Shown here piece by piece: positions 7,348 through 14,425 of a DNA stretch of 64,000 nt (within the stretch, counting starts at the first letter, position 1; every line of letters starts with the position of its first letter). The notes beneath the pieces were generated by a model. It saw only the letters and a list, made by a program, of their open reading frames with translations. It searched no databases and was not told where the DNA came from. The DNA is from Chitinophaga lutea (GTDB taxonomy: Bacteria; Bacteroidota; Bacteroidia; Chitinophagales; Chitinophagaceae). The translations under genes and the position numbers were made by a program. The DNA is taken from the NCBI RefSeq assembly GCF_003813775.1, contig NZ_RPDH01000002.1:1736001-1800000 (forward strand). The letters are read 5' to 3'.

Positions 7348-8378
7348 TTAATCCAATTGTCCATTTCCCAGGCTGGATTCAACTTCTTCGACTGTAGGGA
7401 GCTGTGACTTCAATTCCTCCGAAATAACTTGCGATAATTCGAAAGCGCTCACGCCGATGGGCTTATTCATATCCCGTAAAGCATATTCCACTTCAATTTT
7501 GTCTTTCGACCTGCAAAGCAAATTCCAATTGAGCAATGATCGGACGGATGCTTTAACATGGAATCAACCGCAGAAAGATAAAAGTTCAATTTTCCGGCAT
7601 ACTCCGGCTTGAATCGACCTGCTTTCAACTCAATCACGACAAAACACCGGAGATGCAAATGATAAAAGAGCAGGTCGATAAAATAGTCAGTTTCATTTAC
7701 CCCTATTTTATACTGCCTCCCGACAAAAGCAAATCCTTTCCCCAACTCCAGCATGAATTCCGTTATCTTTTGAGTAAGTGCGTACTCTATTTCACGTTCC
7801 TGGGCATCCATTTCAAGTCCCAAAAAATCAAAGTGGTACGGATCTTTAATCGTTTCTTTTGCAAGATCCGACTGAGGACGGGGCAAAGTGAGCTCAAAAT
7901 TATGATCTGCACTCCCCAGCCTTGCATGAAATCCATTTTTAATATTTATATCCAACGTATCGCGCGACCAGCCGTACTTGTGCGTGGCTTTAGCGTAAAT
8001 AATCACAATGTCTATATCTTTTACCCTCGATATCAGGAGTGTCTGATACGACCAGGGCAATTGTGCCACAGGCTGCGGCACAAATTCGCAGGTAGATGAA
8101 AAGAACAGGTACCATTGTCTTATCGTGTATAGATTTCTACGAGAGAACCCATTAATTTTCGGGAAGCTGCTTTTAAGATCCAATGAAAGCCGTTGCAAGA
8201 AGTTATCGCCCCATTTAAATTCCGCCTGCCTGTCTACTATTTCTTTCCCTAGCTGCCAATACAGGTCAATAAGGACGAGGTTAAAATTTGATGCCGCTTT
8301 TAGTTGAGCACGGTGAACTTTGGCCTTAATCTCTAAAAACCATTCTTTATATGCCTTTTCAAAAACAGGTTTGTTCAT
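7348..8378 (-). pseudogene. DUF1016 / YhcG-type PDDEXK nuclease, frameshifted near the C-terminus
   Basis: From the ATG at 8378 this reads as a DUF1016 protein. An N-terminal helical domain comes first (LYWQLGKEIVDRQ, WGDNFLQRLSLDL, FSRRNLYTIRQWYLFF). It is followed by a PD-(D/E)xK nuclease core with the motifs NETDYFIDLLFYH and VVIELKAGRFKPEYAGKL. After HCSIGI the frame is lost. One extra A at about 7520-7522 restores ...ILLCRSKDKIEVEYALRDMN and carries on to TAA at 7348, giving ~343 aa, normal for the family. The locus is clearly AT-richer than its neighbours, in keeping with horizontal transfer. DUF1016 proteins are orphan nucleases often linked to mobile or defence loci. The catalytic residues lie before the break, so a truncated protein might still fold. 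Confidence 0.85.
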
Positions 8379-8461
8379 AGCAATTGCTGAGTTAACAGAT
8401 CGCTCTTTAGTTCAAAGATCCTACCAGGCACGTTAAAAGTTCGTTATCGAATGCAGCCCAC

Positions 8462-8860
8462 TCACCCCAACGGAAACTCCTCTATGCTCCTGAACAACGG
8501 CTTTTTCAGCTTCTTCCCTTCAGCAATGGCCCAGTTCGCCATGGCATGCAGCACCGGCCGCAGCGCCATGCCCATCTCCGTTAAACTGTACGTCACATGC
8601 GGCGGCACTACCGGCATCGCCACGCGCAATATCAGCCCATCGGCCTCCAGTTGTTTGAGATGCTGCACCAGCATCTTTTCGGTCACATGCGGCATCGCTT
8701 TCTTCAGCTCGCTGTACCGCTTGCTGCCAGACAGCAAATGAAACAGGATAATAGGCTTCCAGTAGCCGCCGATCTTCTCCATCACATACGTAATGGGGCA
8801 CAGCTTGAATACCGTTTGTTTGTTGAGCTGGATGGTGGATTGTTCTTTCGCCTTCGTCAT
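8462..8860 (-). CDS. HxlR-family transcriptional regulator
   Basis: A 132-aa winged-helix regulator (VMEKIGGYWKPIILFHL, RYSELKKAMPHVTEKMLVQH, THVTYSLTEMG-type wing region). The ATG at 8860 is chosen because it leaves the divergent promoter free; the longer open frame to 8986 would run into the neighbouring gene. HxlR proteins often sense reactive or redox-active compounds and control an adjacent oxidoreductase. Here the divergent neighbour is an NmrA-type reductase. Repeats overlapping that promoter (8876-8901) are the likely operator. No conserved N-terminal Cys-based sensor can be proved, although Cys lies in FKLCPITYVM. Confidence 0.88.
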   Translation of the reverse strand: MTKAKEQSTIQLNKQTVFKLCPITYVMEKIGGYWKPIILFHLLSGSKRYSELKKAMPHVTEKMLVQHLKQLEADGLILRVAMPVVPPHVTYSLTEMGMALRPVLHAMANWAIAEGKKLKKPLFRSIEEFPLG

Positions 8861-8875
8861 GATACATACTTTAGG

Positions 8876-8914
8876 GTAAGTACTTGTCAAAAAGTAAGTA
8901 CGAAGATACTTTTG
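8876..8914 (+). promoter_or_regulatory. Consensus promoter with overlapping HxlR-type operator
   Basis: TTG at 8884-8886, a 20-base spacer and TACTTTTG at 8907-8914 match the Bacteroidota promoter consensus and read toward the NmrA gene. Direct repeats GTAAGTAC (8876-8883 and 8894-8901) and the palindrome AAGTACTT (8878-8885) cover the -33 element, as expected for repression by the divergent regulator. Confidence 0.7.
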
Positions 8915-8942
8915 CATCAGCAAATCACCAAACAACAAAAGT

Positions 8943-9833
8943 ATGAACATCACCCTCACCGGTTCTTTAGGGAACATCAGCAGCAAACTAACGGAAATCC
9001 TTGTCGGGAAAGGGCATCAGGTAACCCTCATCAGTCAGCAGCCTTCACGCGCGGCCCAGATCGAAGCAATGGGAGCAACGGCGGCCATCGGTTCCGTGGA
9101 AGACGAGTCCTTTCTCCGGAGCGCTTTCAGCGGGGCCGATGCCGTGTACACGATGGTGCCGCCGAATTTCAGCGCACCGGACTACAACGCCTTCGTGCGG
9201 AATGTACAGGACCGGTATGCCGCAGCCATCGAAGCAACGGGCATTTCACATGTGGTGAACCTGAGCAGCAGCGGGTCACCCCTCTCCGGCAGCGCGCCGC
9301 TGCAGGGTTATGAAAACCTGGAAACACGGCTTGATCGGCTGACCGGCACCAGCATCCTGCACCTCCGGCCCGGCGGCTTTTATTCCAACTTCTATGGCAG
9401 TATTCCGCTTATCCGCCATCAGGGCATTATCGGCAATAACTTCGACGCATCCGCCACCATGATCATGAGCCACCCGCACGACATCGCGGAAGCGGCGGCA
9501 ACAGCACTGCACACACGGTCGTTTGCAGGAAAAGAAATCCTTTACATCGTCAGTGACCGGAAAACAGGCCACGAAGCGGCCCAGATAATCGGCCACGCCG
9601 TTGGTCGCCCGGAACTGCAATGGGTGCGATTCCCGGACGATCAGTTACTCGATGCCCTCGTCGCCGGCGGATTTTCCCGCGATGCGGCGCAGCACTACAT
9701 CGTAGACATGGGCATCGCCATCCGCGAAGGCCTGCTTGACGCGCACTATCAGCAGAACACGCACGAAGAATGGGGGACGCGCAGCTTCGATGTATTCGCA
9801 TCGGAATTTGCGCAGGCTTATGCCCATTCCTGA
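8943..9833 (+). CDS. NmrA-type NAD(P)-binding reductase (atypical SDR)
   Basis: A 296-aa cytoplasmic protein. The Rossmann start MNITLTGSLGNISSKLTEIL carries a variant glycine motif. It continues with GKGHQVTLIS, GADAVYTMVPP and VVNLSSSGSP, typical of the NmrA/azoreductase-like atypical short-chain dehydrogenases that bind NAD(P) and reduce quinones or act as redox sensors. The classical YxxxK catalytic pair is not evident, as is usual in this group. The promoter directly upstream is near-consensus and overlaps repeats likely bound by the divergent HxlR regulator, so expression is probably induced by a reactive compound. The exact substrate is unknown. Confidence 0.82.
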   Translation: MNITLTGSLGNISSKLTEILVGKGHQVTLISQQPSRAAQIEAMGATAAIGSVEDESFLRSAFSGADAVYTMVPPNFSAPDYNAFVRNVQDRYAAAIEATGISHVVNLSSSGSPLSGSAPLQGYENLETRLDRLTGTSILHLRPGGFYSNFYGSIPLIRHQGIIGNNFDASATMIMSHPHDIAEAAATALHTRSFAGKEILYIVSDRKTGHEAAQIIGHAVGRPELQWVRFPDDQLLDALVAGGFSRDAAQHYIVDMGIAIREGLLDAHYQQNTHEEWGTRSFDVFASEFAQAYAHS

Positions 9834-9894
9834 GCCACCGGTTCATTTCTGGCAGAAATGTTGTGCTGTAATGATCCATCAAAACAACGGCGCA

Positions 9895-11508
9895 ATGGCT
9901 TCGAATCAACAACCATGGTGGCAGACGGGCATCATTTACCAGGTATATCCCCGTTCTTTCCAGGACAGCAACGGCGACGGTGTAGGCGACCTGAAAGGTA
10001 TCCGCCGGCGGCTCGATCATCTGCAATGGCTGGGTATCGACGCCATCTGGCTGTCGCCGATCTTTCCCTCTCCCATGGCTGATTTCGGTTATGACGTCAG
10101 CAACTATACGGATATACACCCGCTGTTCGGCAACCTCGCCGATTTCGATGAACTGCTGCAAGCCGTACATGCACGGGGCATGAAGCTGCTGTTGGATCTC
10201 GTTCCCAATCATACCTCGCATCAGCATCCCTGGTTCCTGGAATCCCGTTCCAGCCGCGATAACCCGAAACGCGACTGGTATATCTGGAAAGATCCGCAGC
10301 CGGACGGCTCCCTGCCGAATAACTGGCTGAGCGTGTTCGGTGGCAGTGGATGGGAATGGGACGAGCGCACGGAGCAGTATTATTACCACGCTTTTCTCAA
10401 AGAACAGCCGGACCTCAACTGGCGGAATCCGGAAGTACAGGAAGCGATGTTCAACGTCATGCGCTTCTGGCTGGATAAAGGAGTAGACGGGTTCAGGGTG
10501 GATGTACTCTGGTTCATTTTTAAAGACGAACAGTTGCGCGACAACCCGGTGAACCCCGACTATGCGCCGCATCTGCCCACTTTCGACCAGCTGCTGCCGG
10601 TGTATTCCACCGATCAGCCGGAAGTGCAGGACATTACGCGTAAAATGCGGAGCGTGCTGGAAGAATACGAAGGGGACCGGGTTTTGATAGCGGAAGTATA
10701 CCTGCCCATTCCCAGGTTGATGGCGTACTACGGAGAAAACAACAACGGCGCCCATCTGCCATTTAATTTCCTGCTGATGGCGCTGCCCTGGGATGCCCGG
10801 CAGATCGCCGCCACCATCGACGAATACGAAGGCGCGTTACCGCCTGGCGGATGGCCGAACTGGGTGCTCAGCAATCACGACCGGCCGCGCATCGCCAGCC
10901 GCGTCGGCATGCACCAGGCCGCGGTGGCAGCCATGCTGTTGCTGACGCTTCGCGGCACGCCCACCATTTACTACGGCGATGAAATCGCCATGCGTGATGT
11001 AGCCATTCCCCGGGAGGAGATACAGGATCCGCAGGGCCTCAATATGCCGGATAAAAACCTGAGCAGGGACCCGGCACGCACCCCCATGCAGTGGGACGAG
11101 GGCAAAAATGCGGGGTTCTCCCCGGGCAAACCCTGGCTGAGGCTGGATAAAGCATATGCGCGGACGAATGTGCAATCGCAACGGGCCGACGCCCATTCCA
11201 TGCTACGCCTCTTTCACCGCCTGATTCAGTTGCGGCGGAAGGAGCCTGCCCTCTCGGCCGGCAGTTACAATGCCGTGTATGCAGACAGCCAGGTGATGGC
11301 CTTTACCCGGCGCAGCGAAGGCCATCCATCGTTCCTCATCGTGCTCAACCTGACGCACCGGCCGGGTTATTTTCGCCCGGATAATTTTTCATTTAACGGA
11401 ACAGTGGAGATCGCCGTTTCCCGCGAGCTAGAAGGCGGCAAAGTCAGCCATACGATCAGCCTCGACGGGGACGAAGGCCTGCTGATCCGGCTGCACGAAC
11501 CTTCCTGA
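9895..11508 (+). CDS. GH13 alpha-glucosidase / oligo-1,6-glucosidase-like enzyme
   Basis: A ~537-aa alpha-amylase-family hydrolase of alpha-linked gluco-oligosaccharides. The opening WWQTGIIYQVYPRSFQD is characteristic of exo-acting alpha-glucosidases. Conserved blocks are LDLVPNHTS (region I), GFRVDVLWF with nucleophile Asp (region II), VLIAEVYLP with acid Glu (region III) and LSNHDRPR (region IV). No signal peptide is seen, so it is probably cytoplasmic. I prefer the ATG at 9895 because the conserved fold starts right after it; the ATG at 9871 is possible, and the longer open frame back to 9736 overlaps the NmrA gene and is unlikely. It is probably cotranscribed with NmrA or has a weak promoter of its own. 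Confidence 0.9.
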   Translation: MASNQQPWWQTGIIYQVYPRSFQDSNGDGVGDLKGIRRRLDHLQWLGIDAIWLSPIFPSPMADFGYDVSNYTDIHPLFGNLADFDELLQAVHARGMKLLLDLVPNHTSHQHPWFLESRSSRDNPKRDWYIWKDPQPDGSLPNNWLSVFGGSGWEWDERTEQYYYHAFLKEQPDLNWRNPEVQEAMFNVMRFWLDKGVDGFRVDVLWFIFKDEQLRDNPVNPDYAPHLPTFDQLLPVYSTDQPEVQDITRKMRSVLEEYEGDRVLIAEVYLPIPRLMAYYGENNNGAHLPFNFLLMALPWDARQIAATIDEYEGALPPGGWPNWVLSNHDRPRIASRVGMHQAAVAAMLLLTLRGTPTIYYGDEIAMRDVAIPREEIQDPQGLNMPDKNLSRDPARTPMQWDEGKNAGFSPGKPWLRLDKAYARTNVQSQRADAHSMLRLFHRLIQLRRKEPALSAGSYNAVYADSQVMAFTRRSEGHPSFLIVLNLTHRPGYFRPDNFSFNGTVEIAVSRELEGGKVSHTISLDGDEGLLIRLHEPS

Positions 11509-11569
11509 CAAACTATCATTTCAATTGCCGGAGATAAAATTTTCCCCCACGTGAAACTTTTATCCCGTA

Positions 11570-11600
11570 TTGCCATCGCGCGCCATGCCGGCTAACTTGC
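11570..11600 (+). promoter_or_regulatory. Possible promoter of the imine-reductase-like gene
   Basis: TTG at 11570-11572, an exact 20-base spacer and TAACTTGC (6/8 match to TAnnTTTG), 24 bases before the ATG at 11624. Confidence 0.4.
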
Positions 11601-11623
11601 AGGCATTATCAAAACAGTTGAAG

Positions 11624-12508
11624 ATGACAGGAACAAACAACAAAGTAAGTGTAATCGGTTTGGGAGTGATGGGCTCGGCCATCGCCCGCGCATTCATCGC
11701 AAAAGGATTTGAGGTGACCATCTGGAACAGGGATCACACGAAGGCGGCCCCGCTCATCGCGAAAGGCGCCACACTGGCCGCAAACGTCAGTGAGGCCGTG
11801 GAAGCCAGCCCGGTGCTGGTGATCTGCGTAGCGGACTATAAAGTCACCCGTAAAATATTCGAAGCTGCCGGCGCTACTGCCGCACTGAACGGACGCACCA
11901 TCGTGCAGCTGAGCACAGGCACCCCCAAGGAAGCCCGCGAGCTGGAAGTATGGGCGAAACAGCATGGCGCACATGCTTTGAATGGCGACATACTCGCCTG
12001 GCCCAGGCAGATCGGCACGGATGAAGCGACCATCACCGTTTCCGGCAACGAAAACAAATTCAAACTGCATGAAACAGTACTGAAGGCGCTGGGCGGATCA
12101 GTCAGCTATCTCGGCGAAGAAGCCGGCGCTTCGGCGGTACAGTTTTCAGCCGTGATGGCCTACCTGGCAGGCAGCTGGATAGGTTTTACGCATGGCGCGC
12201 TGATCATGGAAAACGAAGGCATGCGGACGGATGAATTCGGTGCGCTGATCGAGCACATCTCTCCCATCCTCGCTGTGGAATCAAGACATATGGGAACAGT
12301 GATCCAGCACAGTCAATTCACCGATCCCGAGAGCACGATCCAGACCACCGGCAACGACCTGCACCTGCTGGTGCAGCAGGCGGCGGAAGCGGGCATCAGC
12401 AGTGAACTGCCGAAGTTTGCCGCGGATATCTTCCAGCGGGCGATTGACGCGGGTTACGGCGCGGAAGAACATGCTGCGATTATCAAAGTACTGAGAAAAC
12501 CAGTCTGA
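11624..12508 (+). CDS. Imine-reductase-like / beta-hydroxyacid dehydrogenase-family NAD(P) oxidoreductase
   Basis: A 294-aa protein. The N-terminal Rossmann domain starts VSVIGLGVMGSAIARAF and VTIWNRDHTKAAPLIAKGA. The middle block (GDILAWPRQIGTDEATITVS, VLKALGGSVSYLGEEAGAS) follows the imine-reductase pattern more closely than classical 3-hydroxyisobutyrate dehydrogenases, which keep a Lys-x-x-x-Asn motif not seen here. Imine reductases use NADPH to reduce cyclic imines and dimerise through the C-terminal helical domain. The ATG at 11624 is chosen over the upstream TTG at 11570 because the Rossmann strand follows directly. It lies after the GH13 gene and converges on an HxlR regulator. The subgroup assignment is moderate. 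Confidence 0.75.
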   Translation: MTGTNNKVSVIGLGVMGSAIARAFIAKGFEVTIWNRDHTKAAPLIAKGATLAANVSEAVEASPVLVICVADYKVTRKIFEAAGATAALNGRTIVQLSTGTPKEARELEVWAKQHGAHALNGDILAWPRQIGTDEATITVSGNENKFKLHETVLKALGGSVSYLGEEAGASAVQFSAVMAYLAGSWIGFTHGALIMENEGMRTDEFGALIEHISPILAVESRHMGTVIQHSQFTDPESTIQTTGNDLHLLVQQAAEAGISSELPKFAADIFQRAIDAGYGAEEHAAIIKVLRKPV

Positions 12509-12515
12509 CTGCGGC

Positions 12516-12545
12516 GGCCGGGCTCTTTTGGGCGAGGGCCCGGCC
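12516..12545. terminator. GC-rich inverted repeat between convergent genes (possible terminator)
   Basis: GGCCGGGC (12516-12523) and GCCCGGCC (12538-12545) form an 8-bp stem with a 14-base loop. There is no T-tract, so intrinsic termination is uncertain. Confidence 0.4.
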
Positions 12546-12552
12546 TGCCTTT

Positions 12553-12951
12553 TCAGGCATGTTTCCGCAACTCCTCTGGGAGAAACTCGCAGGAGCCTGC
12601 GGTGTATGCGGCGTTGTTGCGGTGAATGTACTCTTTATGCGTATTGCCCCACTCCTCCAGCACATCAATCACCGGCAGCACGCTCTGACCGACCGTGGTA
12701 AAATGGTACTCCACCCGCGCAGGCACTTCGGCATAGATCTCTTTGTAAATCATCCCGTATTCTTCCAGTTCCTTCAGGTGGAGGTTGATGATGCGGGGAT
12801 TGACCTCCTGCATCTCACGATGAATGGCGCTCGGCCGCCGCACGCCGCGGCGGATGCAATCCATGATCCAGGCTTTCCATTTGCCGCCGATCACCTTGAT
12901 GGCTACCGCCAGCCCGCAATCCAGCATTTCGGGTATTTTCTTTTCGTACAT
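12553..12951 (-). CDS. HxlR-family transcriptional regulator
   Basis: A 132-aa winged-helix protein of the HxlR family (CGLAVAIKVIGGKWKAWIM, RRPSAIHREMQEVNPRIINL, VEYHFTTVGQSVLPV), paralogous to the one at 8.5 kb but not closely similar. It has Cys residues at CGLAV and CEFLP. It is convergent with the imine-reductase-like gene and lies just past the end of the large GH172 operon, from which it is probably transcribed separately: a perfect TATCTTTG element sits 18 bases before its ATG. Its target is not evident from position. Confidence 0.88.
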   Translation of the reverse strand: MYEKKIPEMLDCGLAVAIKVIGGKWKAWIMDCIRRGVRRPSAIHREMQEVNPRIINLHLKELEEYGMIYKEIYAEVPARVEYHFTTVGQSVLPVIDVLEEWGNTHKEYIHRNNAAYTAGSCEFLPEELRKHA

Positions 12952-12968
12952 GGTGGAAAGATTTCCTC

Positions 12969-12976
12969 CAAAGATA
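12969..12976 (-). promoter_or_regulatory. Bacteroidota -7 element (TATCTTTG)
   Basis: Exact TAnnTTTG match before the HxlR gene; no TTG was found at the normal distance upstream. Confidence 0.5.
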
Positions 12977-13029
12977 TAACCTAACAGGCAGGCCGGGCAT
13001 ACTGAAAAAATTATCCCTATGGCTTGCGG

Positions 13030-14421
13030 CTATTTAATTGCTACATCCCAGGAGTCTGTACGGAACGGAGACACCGGCAGCCCTTCCCCGCTGAAAAGAT
13101 TGCCCATGGCGGCATCCCTGAATCCGTAACGAACGGCTACAGGTGCTTTTACCATCGGGCTCGATACGGTGACCTGCTGGCCGCGGATGGAGATGGTGGC
13201 AGGATGGAATATTCTGTCCGGCCCGGCCATCAGCCATTCCGTCGCTACCGGTCCTTTTATTTTCAATCCCTTGTCGCCCGTGAATGTCACCACGGCTTTC
13301 TTCCCCTGTATGTCCATATTCCTGAAAACCGGGCTTTGGAACGGGATGCCCTGTTTGTGATACGTATTCACGAGGGCCATATTCGCGAGGCGCCATCCCA
13401 CATCATGTTTATTCGCCGGGTGAACGTTGTGGGTGTCGGCCACGAGGTCGGTAACGACCACCATCCCGGTTTTATGATGCGTGGCGCTTTGCAGCTGCGC
13501 CTCCCGCAGCAGGGCGCCTGTGTTTTTGAGGCGGTACACAAACGGCGCGATCTGCACGAAATAAAATGGCAGGTCCCTTTGCCAGGCATCGCGCCAGCTG
13601 TCGATCATCGCCGTGAATAAGCGGCGGTATGTGGAGGCCGCGCCGGTATTGTTCTCTCCCTGGTACCAGATGACGCCGGCAATGGCATAGTGGGTTACGG
13701 GCGCGATCATCGCGTTGAATGCGTATCCGGGCTCGTAGGGGCACATGCCGCTGGGCTCTATTTTTTTTGCCGCCTGCGCCAACACCGGGTCTTTGTGCAC
13801 GATGCCGCCCGGCGTCCAGATTTCCGCGGCGGTACCGCCCCAGCTGGCAGCAATGAGCCCAACGGGCACGTTGAGCTCTTTACTTAAACGTTTTCCGAAA
13901 AAATAGGCGACTGCGCTGAAAGACGGCAACGTGGCGCTGTCGCAGGCCGTCCATTGCCCTTCGCAGTTTTCCTGCGGGTAAGGAGCGGTTGTTTTCGGGA
14001 TGTGAAAAAAGCGGACGTTTTGCAGATGCGCCGTGGGCAGTTCCGCTTTGATATCCTGCAGCCCCCATTGCCCGCACATCTCCATATTGCTCTGCCCGGA
14101 GCAGATCCATACTTCCCCTACCATCACGTTGGTCAGCACGATCGTGTTTTTCCCTTTCAGGGTGATGGTGTGCGGGCCACCGGCCGCCGGCGTCGCGATG
14201 TTGATTTCCCAGCGGGCATCGCGGGAGCCGGTGGTTTCATATGTTTTTTTATCCCATGATGGCGTCAGGGTGATTTTTTCATGCGGATCCGCCCAGCCCC
14301 ATATTTTGACACTGTCGCGCTGCTGTAACACCATATTGCTGGCGATTACGGCCGGCAGGCGGATGTTGCCGCGGCTGCACAATGCGGCGCACATCAGGAT
14401 GATCAGACTAACTCCGCGCAT
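13030..14421 (-). CDS. Exported sialate O-acetylesterase-like SGNH hydrolase
   Basis: A 463-aa exported esterase. A short signal peptide (SLIILMCAALCSRG) is followed by a beta-sandwich start (LPAVIASNMVLQQRDSVKIWG). The SGNH core then has the nucleophile motif GEVWICSGQSNMEM, a further block GVIWYQGENNT, and a late HPANKHDVGWRLAN with the likely Asp/His pair. Such enzymes remove O-acetyl groups from sialic acids or plant and microbial glycans. It is the last gene of the 13-gene operon, starting 4 bases after the large GH172 gene. Here it probably deacetylates the same glycan that the GH172 enzymes cut; sialic acid need not be the substrate. Family call firm, substrate open. Confidence 0.9.
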   Translation of the reverse strand: MRGVSLIILMCAALCSRGNIRLPAVIASNMVLQQRDSVKIWGWADPHEKITLTPSWDKKTYETTGSRDARWEINIATPAAGGPHTITLKGKNTIVLTNVMVGEVWICSGQSNMEMCGQWGLQDIKAELPTAHLQNVRFFHIPKTTAPYPQENCEGQWTACDSATLPSFSAVAYFFGKRLSKELNVPVGLIAASWGGTAAEIWTPGGIVHKDPVLAQAAKKIEPSGMCPYEPGYAFNAMIAPVTHYAIAGVIWYQGENNTGAASTYRRLFTAMIDSWRDAWQRDLPFYFVQIAPFVYRLKNTGALLREAQLQSATHHKTGMVVVTDLVADTHNVHPANKHDVGWRLANMALVNTYHKQGIPFQSPVFRNMDIQGKKAVVTFTGDKGLKIKGPVATEWLMAGPDRIFHPATISIRGQQVTVSSPMVKAPVAVRYGFRDAAMGNLFSGEGLPVSPFRTDSWDVAIK

Positions 14422-14425
14422 GTAT

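Noticed and set aside
9550..10755. 401-codon open frame on the minus strand
   Set aside because: Antisense to NmrA and GH13 genes, both secure.
12516..12545. Confident intrinsic terminator
   Set aside because: Good stem but a 14-base loop and no T-run; kept only as a possible one.
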